From positions 21,792-85,791 of the forward strand of contig CAJINA010000094.1 of assembly GCA_905176665.1 (NCBI GenBank): 64,000 nucleotides of DNA, given 5' to 3'. The stretch's first letter is position 1; each line of letters starts with the position of its first letter. The notes below the pieces were generated by a model that was not told the origin of the DNA, made no database searches, and was given only the letters and a program-made list of their open reading frames with translations. The DNA comes from Olavius algarvensis Delta 4 endosymbiont. GTDB taxonomy: Bacteria > Desulfobacterota > Desulfobacteria > Desulfobacterales > CAJINA01. Positions 35,691 to 44,119 of the stretch are shown in pieces. The position numbers were made by a program, and so were the translations under genes.

Positions 35691-37319
35691 ATGAAACCAT
35701 ATAATTGGATACGCCTGTTGATCACGGGGTTGGTTGTGATGCTTATGGCCGGACCGGCATTTTCGGCCGACGACGCCGCAAACGGCGAGCAGGCTCCCGG
35801 GCGAACCATGGCCCAACAGGCGACCAAAGAAAAGAAGGTGTGGGTAACCGTGGACCACGCCAATGTGAGCGCCCTGCAAAAGAAATTCAAGTCCGGGCCG
35901 GAAGTGACCCAGGCCTGCCTGTCCTGCCATTCGGAAGCGGAGAAACAGTTCCACAAGACCATTCACTGGACCTGGAAAGCCGGCGCAACCGAAAACGGCG
36001 CCGTGCGCGGCAAGGCCGGTCACTCCTTGAACAACTATTGCATCTCAGCCAACAGCTGGCAGGACAAGGGCTGTCTCTCCTGCCATCCGGGTTGGGGCAA
36101 CAAGACCGAGAGCGTCAACTGCCTGGTCTGCCACGGTCAAAAGGACATCAACTGGGAAGAGGCCTTTACCGATTTCACGGCCTTTTCAGAATCGGACGAC
36201 CCTGAAGAAAAGGAAATCGCAGACGAGATCAGCGGTGAAATTCAGGCTGCCGTGGTGGCGGTCAGCCGACCGACCCGCAAGAACTGCGGTTCCTGCCACT
36301 TCTACGGCGGCGGCGGCGACGGCGTCAAACACGGGGACCTGGATTCTTCCCTGGCCAAACCCAACAAGAAGCTCGATGTGCACATGGGCGCCGACGGCCA
36401 GAATTTCGAGTGCACCCGCTGCCACACGACAACCATGCACAACATTGCCGGTCGCGTTTACACCCAGCCGGCGTATACGGACCGCAAGAGCCTGATCGAA
36501 GACGATCTCGCATCCAAGATTACCTGTGAATCGTGTCACAGTGCCAAGCCGCACAAAGTGGGTTCCAAGGCCAATGACCATACGGATAAGGTGGCCTGCC
36601 AGAGTTGCCACATTCCCACGTTTGCCCGGGTCAATCCCACTAAAATGTCCTGGGATTGGGCCCAGTCCGGGAAGTTGAAGGACGGCAAACCTTACAAGAC
36701 CAAGGATGAGTTCGGCAAGCACGATTATCTGTCCATCAAGGGCCAGATGAAATGGGCCAAGGATGTCAAACCGGAATATGCCTGGTTCAATGGCTCTATC
36801 GACAGCCTGACCGCCAAGGATACCATCGATCCCTCCGGTGTGGTTAAACTCAGCCATGCCGTCGGCAGTCCTGATGACCCCAATTCGCGCATCTATCCCT
36901 TCAAGGTCCACCGGGGCAACCAGCCCTATGACAAGATCAATAAGACCTTGCTCGTACCGCTGCTCTCCGGGCCCAAAGGTTATTGGAATGACATGAACTG
37001 GGACCGGGCCCTGAGACTGGGTAATAAGGCGGTGGGCGTGCCGTTTTCCGGGGAGTTCGGTTTTGTCAAAACGACCTATGTCTACCCGTCGACTCACATG
37101 GTGGCCCCCAAGGATAACGTGGTGACCTGTACGGAATGCCACATTCAAAAGGGCAGCCGACTGGCTGAGATTGCCGGGGTCTACATGCCCGGGCGAGACA
37201 AATTTCAACTGCTTGATACGGTGGGCTGGCTCGCAATTCTGGGCGCCTTTTTCGGCGTCTGTCTGCACGGACTCGGCCGCGTCTTTACCAGCAATGGCAA
37301 CGGTCGCAAGGAGGGCTGA
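35691..37319 (+). CDS. Octaheme c-type cytochrome, tetrathionate reductase (OTR) family
   Basis: A 542-residue periplasmic protein with a Sec signal peptide (to about residue 25) and eight CXXCH motifs: CLSCH (76), CLSCH, CLVCH, CGSCH, CTRCH, CESCH, CQSCH and CTECH (about 480). A C-terminal membrane helix (WLAILGAFFGVCLHG) anchors it. Family members reduce tetrathionate, nitrite or hydroxylamine in vitro, and the natural substrate is often unclear. The next gene, a cytochrome b, is 3 bp on and would carry electrons between the quinone pool and this protein. Confidence 0.92.
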   Translation: MKPYNWIRLLITGLVVMLMAGPAFSADDAANGEQAPGRTMAQQATKEKKVWVTVDHANVSALQKKFKSGPEVTQACLSCHSEAEKQFHKTIHWTWKAGATENGAVRGKAGHSLNNYCISANSWQDKGCLSCHPGWGNKTESVNCLVCHGQKDINWEEAFTDFTAFSESDDPEEKEIADEISGEIQAAVVAVSRPTRKNCGSCHFYGGGGDGVKHGDLDSSLAKPNKKLDVHMGADGQNFECTRCHTTTMHNIAGRVYTQPAYTDRKSLIEDDLASKITCESCHSAKPHKVGSKANDHTDKVACQSCHIPTFARVNPTKMSWDWAQSGKLKDGKPYKTKDEFGKHDYLSIKGQMKWAKDVKPEYAWFNGSIDSLTAKDTIDPSGVVKLSHAVGSPDDPNSRIYPFKVHRGNQPYDKINKTLLVPLLSGPKGYWNDMNWDRALRLGNKAVGVPFSGEFGFVKTTYVYPSTHMVAPKDNVVTCTECHIQKGSRLAEIAGVYMPGRDKFQLLDTVGWLAILGAFFGVCLHGLGRVFTSNGNGRKEG

Positions 37320-37322
37320 TAC

Positions 37323-37985
37323 ATGACTGCCAAAAAAATGACCAAGATGTACCTGTATACCCGCTATGAACGGTTCTGGCACTGGTTGCAGATGCTGCTG
37401 ATCCTCATTTTACTGGTTACCGGATTCGAAATCCACGGTACCTTTGAACTGCTTGGGTTCGCCACCGCGGTGGAAGTCCATAACTATGTCGGTTTAACCT
37501 GGCTGATCGCTTTCGCGTTCTTTGTGTTCTGGCTGCTCACCACCGGTGAGTGGAAGCAGTATGTGCCAACGACAAAAAAGGTGCTGGCCGTGGTGCGCTA
37601 CTACGCCTATGGGATTTTCCGGGGCGAGTCGCACCCGGTGCCGAAAAAGAAGCACGCCAAGCATAACCCCCTGCAGCGCCTGGTGTACCTGTCCCTGGCT
37701 GCAGCGGGGCTGCCGATTCAGATGGCCACCGGGTTTCTTTACTGGAGCTACAACTCCTGGGAAGCCTGGGGGCTGGGTTGGCTCAGCCTGGATGTCCTGG
37801 CCATCATTCACATGATCGGGGCCTTCGGCATTCTGCAGTTTTTGATAATCCATGTCTATATGACCACGACCGGCCATTCGATCAGCGCCCACATCCAGGC
37901 CATGATTACCGGCTGGGAAGATGTAGAAGAGGGTGAAGTCGTGGAAGAATGGGAAAAGCACGAACGCAGCGCAACTGCAACCTGA
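37323..37985 (+). CDS. Cytochrome b/b6-type membrane subunit
   Basis: A 220-residue protein with four membrane helices (about 20-38, 55-75, 118-140, 158-180). Histidines in RFWHWLQ, EVHNYVGL, IHMIGAF and IIHVYM at helix ends would ligate two b hemes, as in FdnI/HydC-type subunits. It has a long acidic C-terminus. It is 3 bp after the octaheme gene and is the last gene of the operon, followed by a terminator. Confidence 0.9.
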   Translation: MTAKKMTKMYLYTRYERFWHWLQMLLILILLVTGFEIHGTFELLGFATAVEVHNYVGLTWLIAFAFFVFWLLTTGEWKQYVPTTKKVLAVVRYYAYGIFRGESHPVPKKKHAKHNPLQRLVYLSLAAAGLPIQMATGFLYWSYNSWEAWGLGWLSLDVLAIIHMIGAFGILQFLIIHVYMTTTGHSISAHIQAMITGWEDVEEGEVVEEWEKHERSATAT

Positions 37986-38026
37986 CTTTTTCTCGTCGCG
38001 TAACAATTTAAATCCGATCGGGTTTT

Positions 38027-38062
38027 AAAAGACCGCTCTCATGTTTGAGGGCGGTCTTTTTT
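38027..38062 (+). terminator. Terminator of the sigma54 sulfur-relay operon
   Basis: GACCGC-TCTC - ATGTTT - GAG-GGCGGTC followed by T6, with A4 before it. Confidence 0.92.
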
Positions 38063-38170
38063 ATGGCTTGTTCAAACAAGGCTATTGGCGCTCCGCATCA
38101 AGTAGGTTATAAACCTAGAACCATCCGTAGCTTGGCAAGTTCATTCCTTTATATACACAGGAGGTAACCG

Positions 38171-39409
38171 GTGGCCCACCTCGCAATGGCAGATCCTGAG
38201 ATTGCAAGTTTGATTGATCACGAGCGCATACGCCTGGAAGAGACTTTGAACCTGATCGCGGCGGAGAATCACATGCCGGCGGCTGTCCTGGAAACCCTGG
38301 GATCGGTCTTGAATACCAAGACCATTGAAGGCTATCCGGGCAAACGGTTCCATGCCGGGTGCGTACATGTCGACGAAGTGGAAACCCTGGCCATCGCGCG
38401 CGGCCGGGGCCTGTTTGGGGCCGAACATGTGAACGTCCAGCCCCATAGCGGCACCTCGGCCAACCTGGCGGTCTATTTTGCAGTGTTGGAGGTCGGCGAT
38501 CGTATTCTGTCCATGAAACTGGCCCACGGCGGGCATCTCTCCCATGGGCACCCGGCTTCCATCACCGGGCGATGCTTCGATTTTCGGCACTACAGCGTGG
38601 ACCCGGAAACCGAGTTGATCGATTATGCCCAGGTACAACGCCTGGCGGGTGAGTTTCAGCCCCGGATGATCGTGGCCGGCGCCAGTTCCTACCCGCGTTG
38701 TATCGATTACGCCCGCATGGCGAAAATTGCCCGTTCCATATCCGCCTACCTGTTGGTCGACATGGCCCACCTGGCCGGGCTCGTGGCTGCGGGTGTCATT
38801 CCCAGCCCTGTGCCGCACAGTGATTTTGTCACCTTTACCGGCTATAAAACCCTCATGGGGCCCCGCGGCGGGGTGATCCTTTGCCGGGCGCCGTTCGCCC
38901 GGAAGATCGACCGGACTATCTTTCCCGGTTGCCAGGGAACCAGCGCCGTTAACCTGATTGCCGCCAAGGCCCTGATCTTCAAACTGGCCGGAGAAAAGGC
39001 CTTCATCGATACCCAGGCCCAAACAGTCATAAATGCCACCCATCTTGCCGTCGCCCTCGCTGGACGCGGCTACCGGATCGTTACCGGGGGGACGGATAAC
39101 CACCTGGTGCTGGTGGATGTAGGTGCACGGCATCTTGAAGGGGGGGAGGTTGAAAAGCTTCTGGAAACAGTGGGCATTATTGCCAACCGCAACGTGATTC
39201 CAGGGGATGAGAGCAAACCGGGAGCCGTCAGCGGCGTCCGCTTTGGGACGGCCGCGGTGACCACCCGTGGCATGGGGACGGCCGAGATGGATATGATCGC
39301 CGATTTGATTGACCGGACGTTGGCCGGTGCCCATGATGCCAGCTGCCTCGCCGGAATAAAAGGTGAAGTGCAGGCGCTGTGTAAGCGCTTTCCGGTGTAT
39401 GCCTATTAA
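38171..39409 (+). CDS. Serine hydroxymethyltransferase-like PLP enzyme
   Basis: A 412-residue SHMT-family protein with GTG start after AGGAGG. It keeps LNLIAAENHMP, YPGKRFHAGC and NVQPHSGTSANLAVY. The PLP Lys region reads FVTFTGYKTLMGPRGG; typical SHMT has TTTTHKTLRGPRGG, so the His before the Lys is Tyr and other positions differ. This is likely a paralogue, perhaps for a non-standard substrate (alpha-methylserine or D-serine-type chemistry), given that dsdA follows 44 bp on. The start lies at a GTG whose Shine-Dalgarno is strong. Confidence 0.8.
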   Translation: MAHLAMADPEIASLIDHERIRLEETLNLIAAENHMPAAVLETLGSVLNTKTIEGYPGKRFHAGCVHVDEVETLAIARGRGLFGAEHVNVQPHSGTSANLAVYFAVLEVGDRILSMKLAHGGHLSHGHPASITGRCFDFRHYSVDPETELIDYAQVQRLAGEFQPRMIVAGASSYPRCIDYARMAKIARSISAYLLVDMAHLAGLVAAGVIPSPVPHSDFVTFTGYKTLMGPRGGVILCRAPFARKIDRTIFPGCQGTSAVNLIAAKALIFKLAGEKAFIDTQAQTVINATHLAVALAGRGYRIVTGGTDNHLVLVDVGARHLEGGEVEKLLETVGIIANRNVIPGDESKPGAVSGVRFGTAAVTTRGMGTAEMDMIADLIDRTLAGAHDASCLAGIKGEVQALCKRFPVYAY

Positions 39410-39453
39410 AGATTCGTTTTAAGCCTTAAGTGTTATGTCCTGGGAGAAAACTT

Positions 39454-40794
39454 GTGGACAAGCAGGCCGTTCTTGAACACCTCCAGCGCGAGGAGCCTTT
39501 TCTCTGGATCAATCCTGAATGTCGATCGGTGGATCGCGTTCTGCCCAAGTTACCCCTGCAGTACGCAGATATCCTGGATGCTGAGACCCGGTTGGAGCGG
39601 TTTGCGCCTTTGCTGGCGGATCTGTTTCCGGAATTGGAAAAAAGCCGGGGCATAATCGAGTCTAACCTGCAGCCGATTCCCGCCATGGCAGCCTGGATGT
39701 CCGACCAGGCCCGCGGGCACCTGCCCGGACAGATGTTGATCAAAACCGACGGGAATCTGCCGGTGGCGGGTTCGGTGAAGGCCCGGGGCGGTATCTACGA
39801 AGTGCTGCTGTTTGCCGAGAACCTGGCCACTCAAAAAGGAATGCTCGCCCCGGATGACGATCGACGAGTCCTGGCAGAGGCTCGGGCGCAGGCATTGTTG
39901 CGGCGTTACACGATTTCCGTCGGCAGCACCGGCAATCTGGGTATGAGTATTGGCATTACGGCCGCTGCCCTGGGGTTCAAGGCAGTGGTGCATATGTCCC
40001 GCGAGGCCAAAACGTGGAAAAAAGAGCATCTGCGCGCGAATGGGGTGACGGTGATCGAGCATGCCGCGGATTACACGGTGGCTGTGGCGGCCGGGCGTGC
40101 GGCGGCCCGCATCGATCCACTGACCTATTTCGTGGATGACGAGAGCAGCCAGGCGCTTTTCCTCGGTTACAGCGTGGCGGCGTTGCGTTTGAAAACGCAA
40201 CTGGTGCAAGCCGGAATTAGGGTGGATCGTGACCACCCCCTGTTTGTCTATCTGCCCTGCGGAGTCGGCGGTGCGCCCGGCGGCATTACCTTTGGGCTGA
40301 AACAGGTATTCGGCGATGCGGCCCACTGTTTTTTTGGCGAGCCGGTCCAGGCCCCTTGTATGCTGCTTGCCTTTCTTGGCGGTTTTTCGTCGCCCCGTTC
40401 TGTTGAGACCCTTGGCCTGGAGATGGATACGGCGGCCGACGGGCTGGCAGTGGGACGGGCATCCGGCCTGGTGGGGCAGATGGTTCGGGATCTGGTATCC
40501 GGACTTTTCACGATCGACGACGACAGCCTGTTCCGGTTTTTAGAGGCGCTTTACCGGACTGAACATATCCGCATCGAGCCTTCGGCGGCGGCCGGTTTTG
40601 CCGGCCCCTATTTTGTCACGTTCTCCCTGCCCGGGCGCACTTGGTTGCAGGCCGGCCGGCTGTCCGCGTACATGCCCAAAGCCACCCACCTTGTCTGGAC
40701 CACCGGCGGCAGACTGCTGCCCACAGCGGAATTTACCGCCATGACCCGCCGGGGGGCAGACGCGTCCCTGACTTTTCTGAACGCCTGTTGCTGA
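39454..40794 (+). CDS. dsdA: D-serine ammonia-lyase
   Basis: A 446-residue DsdA from GTG at 39454, preceded by GGGAG (an upstream GTG at 39430 is less likely). LIKTDGNLPVAGSVKARGGIYEVL holds the PLP Lys, and VGSTGNLGMSIGI, LPCGVGGAPGGITFGLK are family signatures. It converts D-serine to pyruvate and ammonia. The co-directional SHMT-like gene suggests a joint serine/glycine pathway. Confidence 0.92.
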   Translation: MDKQAVLEHLQREEPFLWINPECRSVDRVLPKLPLQYADILDAETRLERFAPLLADLFPELEKSRGIIESNLQPIPAMAAWMSDQARGHLPGQMLIKTDGNLPVAGSVKARGGIYEVLLFAENLATQKGMLAPDDDRRVLAEARAQALLRRYTISVGSTGNLGMSIGITAAALGFKAVVHMSREAKTWKKEHLRANGVTVIEHAADYTVAVAAGRAAARIDPLTYFVDDESSQALFLGYSVAALRLKTQLVQAGIRVDRDHPLFVYLPCGVGGAPGGITFGLKQVFGDAAHCFFGEPVQAPCMLLAFLGGFSSPRSVETLGLEMDTAADGLAVGRASGLVGQMVRDLVSGLFTIDDDSLFRFLEALYRTEHIRIEPSAAAGFAGPYFVTFSLPGRTWLQAGRLSAYMPKATHLVWTTGGRLLPTAEFTAMTRRGADASLTFLNACC

Positions 40795-40951
40795 ATGCAA
40801 ATACCCCCTTGCAAGGTACCTAACCGCCCGCTGTTGCGATCGCAATTTTAGTTTGACTAAGTTTGGTTTTGTAAAGTAAGGAATGGTCTTCTAGGCAACT
40901 GGCGATTCAGATCGATTCACAACAACCTATCTTAAAACAGAAGGAGCGGGC

Positions 40952-42355
40952 ATGGGTGGATTATTCGGCGTTGTATCGAAATCAGACTGCGTTAAGGACA
41001 TCTTCTACGGAACGGACTACCACTCGCATCTGGGCACCAAGCGCGGCGGCATGGCGGTCATCAATTCCAATGGCATCAAGCGGTCCATCCACGACATCCA
41101 GAACAATTATTTCCGAACCAAGTTCGAATCCGACCTGCCCAAGTTCAGCGGCAGCAAAGGTATCGGCGTCATCAGTGACTTCGACGCCCAGCCGCTCATT
41201 ATCAGTTCCCATCTGGGGCCCTTCGGCATCGTCACGGTCGGCAAGATCAATAACATCGATGCCTTGACGGCCAGGGCCTTTCGACTGAAAAAGCAATTTT
41301 CGGAAATCCTCACCGGCGAGGACAATCCTACCGAGGTGGTGGCTTCCCTGATCTGTGAGGAGGACTCTTTTGAAGCCGGTATCCAGAATGCCTTCGAGAG
41401 GGTGAAAGGATCCTGCACGATGCTGATCCTTACTGAAGACGGGATCTATGCCGCCCGCGACAAACTGGGCCGGACGCCCATCGCGATCGGCCGGAAGGAC
41501 GGCGCGTATGCGGCGGCATCGGAGAGCTGTGCCTTTCCCAACCTTGGTTATGATGTGGACTATTTTCTGGGCCCCGGCGAAGTGGTGTTCATGACGGCCG
41601 ACGGCATTGAACAGCGGATCCTGCCTCGAGACAAGATGCAGGTTTGTGCCTTTTTATGGGTTTACTACGGCTATCCAGCCACAGAGTATGAAGGGATCAA
41701 TGTCGAATATGTGCGCAACAGGTGTGGCGCCGCCCTGGCCCGCCGGGATAATGTCGATATCGATTTCGTGGCCGGTATTCCGGATTCGGGTATCGGTCAT
41801 GCCATCGGATATGCCAGTGAGAAGAAAATCCCCTATTTCCGGCCGTTTGTAAAATACACTCCCACCTGGCCGCGCAGTTTCATGCCCCAGAACCAGGAAC
41901 TGCGGGACCTGGTAGCCAAAATGAAATTGATTCCGGTCAAGCGCCTGATTGACGGTAAGCGGATCCTCTTTTGTGAAGATTCGATCGTTCGGGGGACCCA
42001 ACCCAAAGACAACATCCAGATTTTGTACGAATACGGTGCCCGGGAAACGCACATGCGGCCGGCCTGCCCTTGCCTGATCCACCCCTGCGAGCTTCTCAAT
42101 TTTTCCACTTCGCGTTCCACCCTGGACCTAGCCGGGCGCCAGATGATCAAAAAGATCGAAGGCGCCGAAGATAAAAACCTGGAGGATTATGCCCGGGCCG
42201 GTTCCGATAAAAATCTGGAGATGATCGACTTGGTGCGCCAGCACCTGAAGCTTACCACATTGAAATACCAGGCCCTGGACGACCTCGTTGAGGCGATTGG
42301 ACTGCCGAAAGAAAAGCTGTGTACCCATTGCTGGGATGGCACCTCCTATTTTTAG
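40952..42355 (+). CDS. purF: Amidophosphoribosyltransferase-like protein lacking the glutaminase Cys
   Basis: A 467-residue PurF relative. The N-terminus is MGGLFGVVSK where canonical PurF has MCGI(V/F)G; the catalytic Cys after processing is Gly. The rest of the Ntn domain and the PRTase domain are kept, including the PRPP motif VKRLIDGKRILFCEDSIVRGTQ. I recall a branch in anaerobes with the same MGG start, so this is probably a stable variant that uses free ammonia or another amide donor, or serves another role. A CX2C (CTHC) ends the protein. Confidence 0.85.
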   Translation: MGGLFGVVSKSDCVKDIFYGTDYHSHLGTKRGGMAVINSNGIKRSIHDIQNNYFRTKFESDLPKFSGSKGIGVISDFDAQPLIISSHLGPFGIVTVGKINNIDALTARAFRLKKQFSEILTGEDNPTEVVASLICEEDSFEAGIQNAFERVKGSCTMLILTEDGIYAARDKLGRTPIAIGRKDGAYAAASESCAFPNLGYDVDYFLGPGEVVFMTADGIEQRILPRDKMQVCAFLWVYYGYPATEYEGINVEYVRNRCGAALARRDNVDIDFVAGIPDSGIGHAIGYASEKKIPYFRPFVKYTPTWPRSFMPQNQELRDLVAKMKLIPVKRLIDGKRILFCEDSIVRGTQPKDNIQILYEYGARETHMRPACPCLIHPCELLNFSTSRSTLDLAGRQMIKKIEGAEDKNLEDYARAGSDKNLEMIDLVRQHLKLTTLKYQALDDLVEAIGLPKEKLCTHCWDGTSYF

Positions 42356-42357
42356 TG

Positions 42358-42492
42358 TCGCTCCACAGAGAGCATCTTTTGGCCCGGTGCTGCGTTCTCG
42401 CCTCTATGCAATCCTCGACGTAGGTGGTCTACGCCTCCGGTTGCTTAGAAGGCTGCGGCCTTGCCCCGAATCAAAACCTACCCTCTGTGAAG
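42358..42492. repeat. Dispersed palindromic repeat, family B copy 3
   Basis: Starts right after the purF stop: CTCCACAGAG / CTCTGTGAAG arms, CATCTTTTGGCCCGGTGCTGCGTT, CAATCCTCGACGTAG and CCTTGCCCCGAATCAAAAC. The remaining sequence to 42647 shows no gene. Confidence 0.75.
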
Positions 42493-42647
42493 GGACCCTA
42501 TGTGTCCCATTGGAAGACTCTTTTTTGTTAGAGATGCGTTTCCCCAAAGTTGCCCCAGGTGATATACCGGTCAGGGGCTTTCTGAAACACGCAAAATCAT
42601 CAAAAACTAATCCTTAATTTATATGGATCAGCTGTTTTTTAACAGGA

Positions 42648-43558
42648 TCAAGTCGGGGATCTTTTCAGAACTTCCTGGATGGCGCGGATGGTTTTCTGGA
42701 GCAGGGGCTTTAATGCGGTGTGCTGTTCGTCCAGGGCTTTTTCAACTGTTTGCTGGTCTCGGTTCAGGTTGCCAACCAGAGTGCCCACCGAAGGGCTGAA
42801 CAGCGCCAGCCGCTTGGCCAGTTCCCAGGCGGTACCGTCTTTCATGATGTAGCCGATTCCTATTTTTACTACCTCCAGCCGGCTTTGAATTCTTTCTTCT
42901 TCCGATTCCCGCAAGAGCCCGTATTTTTGGGTGGTCTGATTGTTGGTCAAGCTAACCTGGCCCCTGAAAGCCAGCACGGTGCCGCCGAAGTGCGGTTGAA
43001 ATAGACTTCGATCAATTGCCCGATGTGGTGGGTCAAAATGGAAGTGGGCACATCCAGGACAATCTGGATAACCCTTTCCGGCCGGGCGAACGTTTGTTCA
43101 AATTGGCCGGCCTCATAACAGGTCGTCTCACCGTCCTGTACGATCTCGGTACAGCGGATGTTGGTGATTATCCAGGCCGTGGTATCGGTTTTTTCAAAGC
43201 GGGCACTGGAGATGTCCGCTCCGGTAAGATCCGCGCAAACCAGCATGGCACAGTAGAGTTGGGCGAAACGTAAATCCGCGTTGTTCAGGTTGGCATCGGT
43301 CAGGTCGGCACGGTTCAGGCTGGTGTAGGAGAGGTTGGCCCCTCTCAAATCTGCATGGGCGAGCACCGCTCGATCGAGGCGCGCTTCTGAAAGGTTGGCC
43401 TCGGCCAGGTTGGCTCCACTCAGATCCGCCGACACGAGCATCTTCCCGGAAAGATTGGCCGCAGTCAGGTCAGGGGTAATCATTGGGTTGGCCTTGCGCC
43501 ACTGGTTCCATTCGCCGACCCCTTGCCTCAGAATGTCATATTGTTTTTTCTGGACCAT
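42648..43558 (-). pseudogene. Pentapeptide-repeat protein split by a frameshift
   Basis: Two leftward frames form one gene. The first (43558-42947) has a leader and about 20 A(D/N)LxX pentapeptide repeats at residues 30-125, then a C-terminal domain that breaks off at EVYFNRTSAA. The second (42977-42648) continues the domain: VLAFRGQVSLTNNQTTQKYGLLRESEEER. The two overlap by 31 bp, and a single missing base in the run CGGCGGCACC would join them. It may be a decayed gene, a sequencing slip or programmed shifting. Confidence 0.7.
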
Positions 43559-44119
43559 GCGTTCCTATCCGCTTCCGCTATTCCTGATCGCCGGTATCAC
43601 AACGTTTCTAAGATATATCAATAACCTCTGGTAGGCAACTCTGATTATGTTCGACAGCCAAACGGATTACGGTGGCCGGACCCCACGTCTGCCTGGAGAC
43701 CGGAATCGGGTAAATACCGATGGGTTTTCCGTACTGGTCAATGTACCGCTTAGCACTAACTTGGATCTCCAGTATGCGTTGTGATCCCTAATTCTCACAA
43801 CCGGCCATTTTGCGTTGCGATGCAGTGGCGCGAATTGCCGCAGTGCGGCGCGAATCGCAACATACTTATAACTACTTGTTATTAAATGGTTTTAGTTCAC
43901 ACTTTCTATAAGTGACGCATCTTGCGCCGATTTTTTCATTTAGAGCCTTCTCGTCGTCGGAACTTGCTGAAGCATTAAAAAATCAATTATTACAAACGAT
44001 TAAATATTTCTTTGAGAACAATGCGTGTTTTGGCACCGATTATGCTCTCTTTAGAGCTACCAAAGCGCGGCATGGCGCACCACTTGCAAACAGCGGGAAA
44101 CGACAAAAGGAGGCACATC
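43559..44119. other. 561-bp upstream region of the GcvH-like gene with inverted repeat
   Basis: No gene seen. It contains CATTTTGC (43806) and the inverted repeat GTTGCGAT (43814) / ATCGCAAC (43854), likely enhancer-binding sites for the sigma54 promoter 170-215 bp further on. Confidence 0.45.
44031..44046 (+). promoter_or_regulatory. Sigma54 promoter of the GcvH-like gene
   Basis: TGGCACCGATTATGCT has the 12-bp GG-GC spacing. It is very close to the promoter of the paralogous gene at 63240. Confidence 0.75.
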
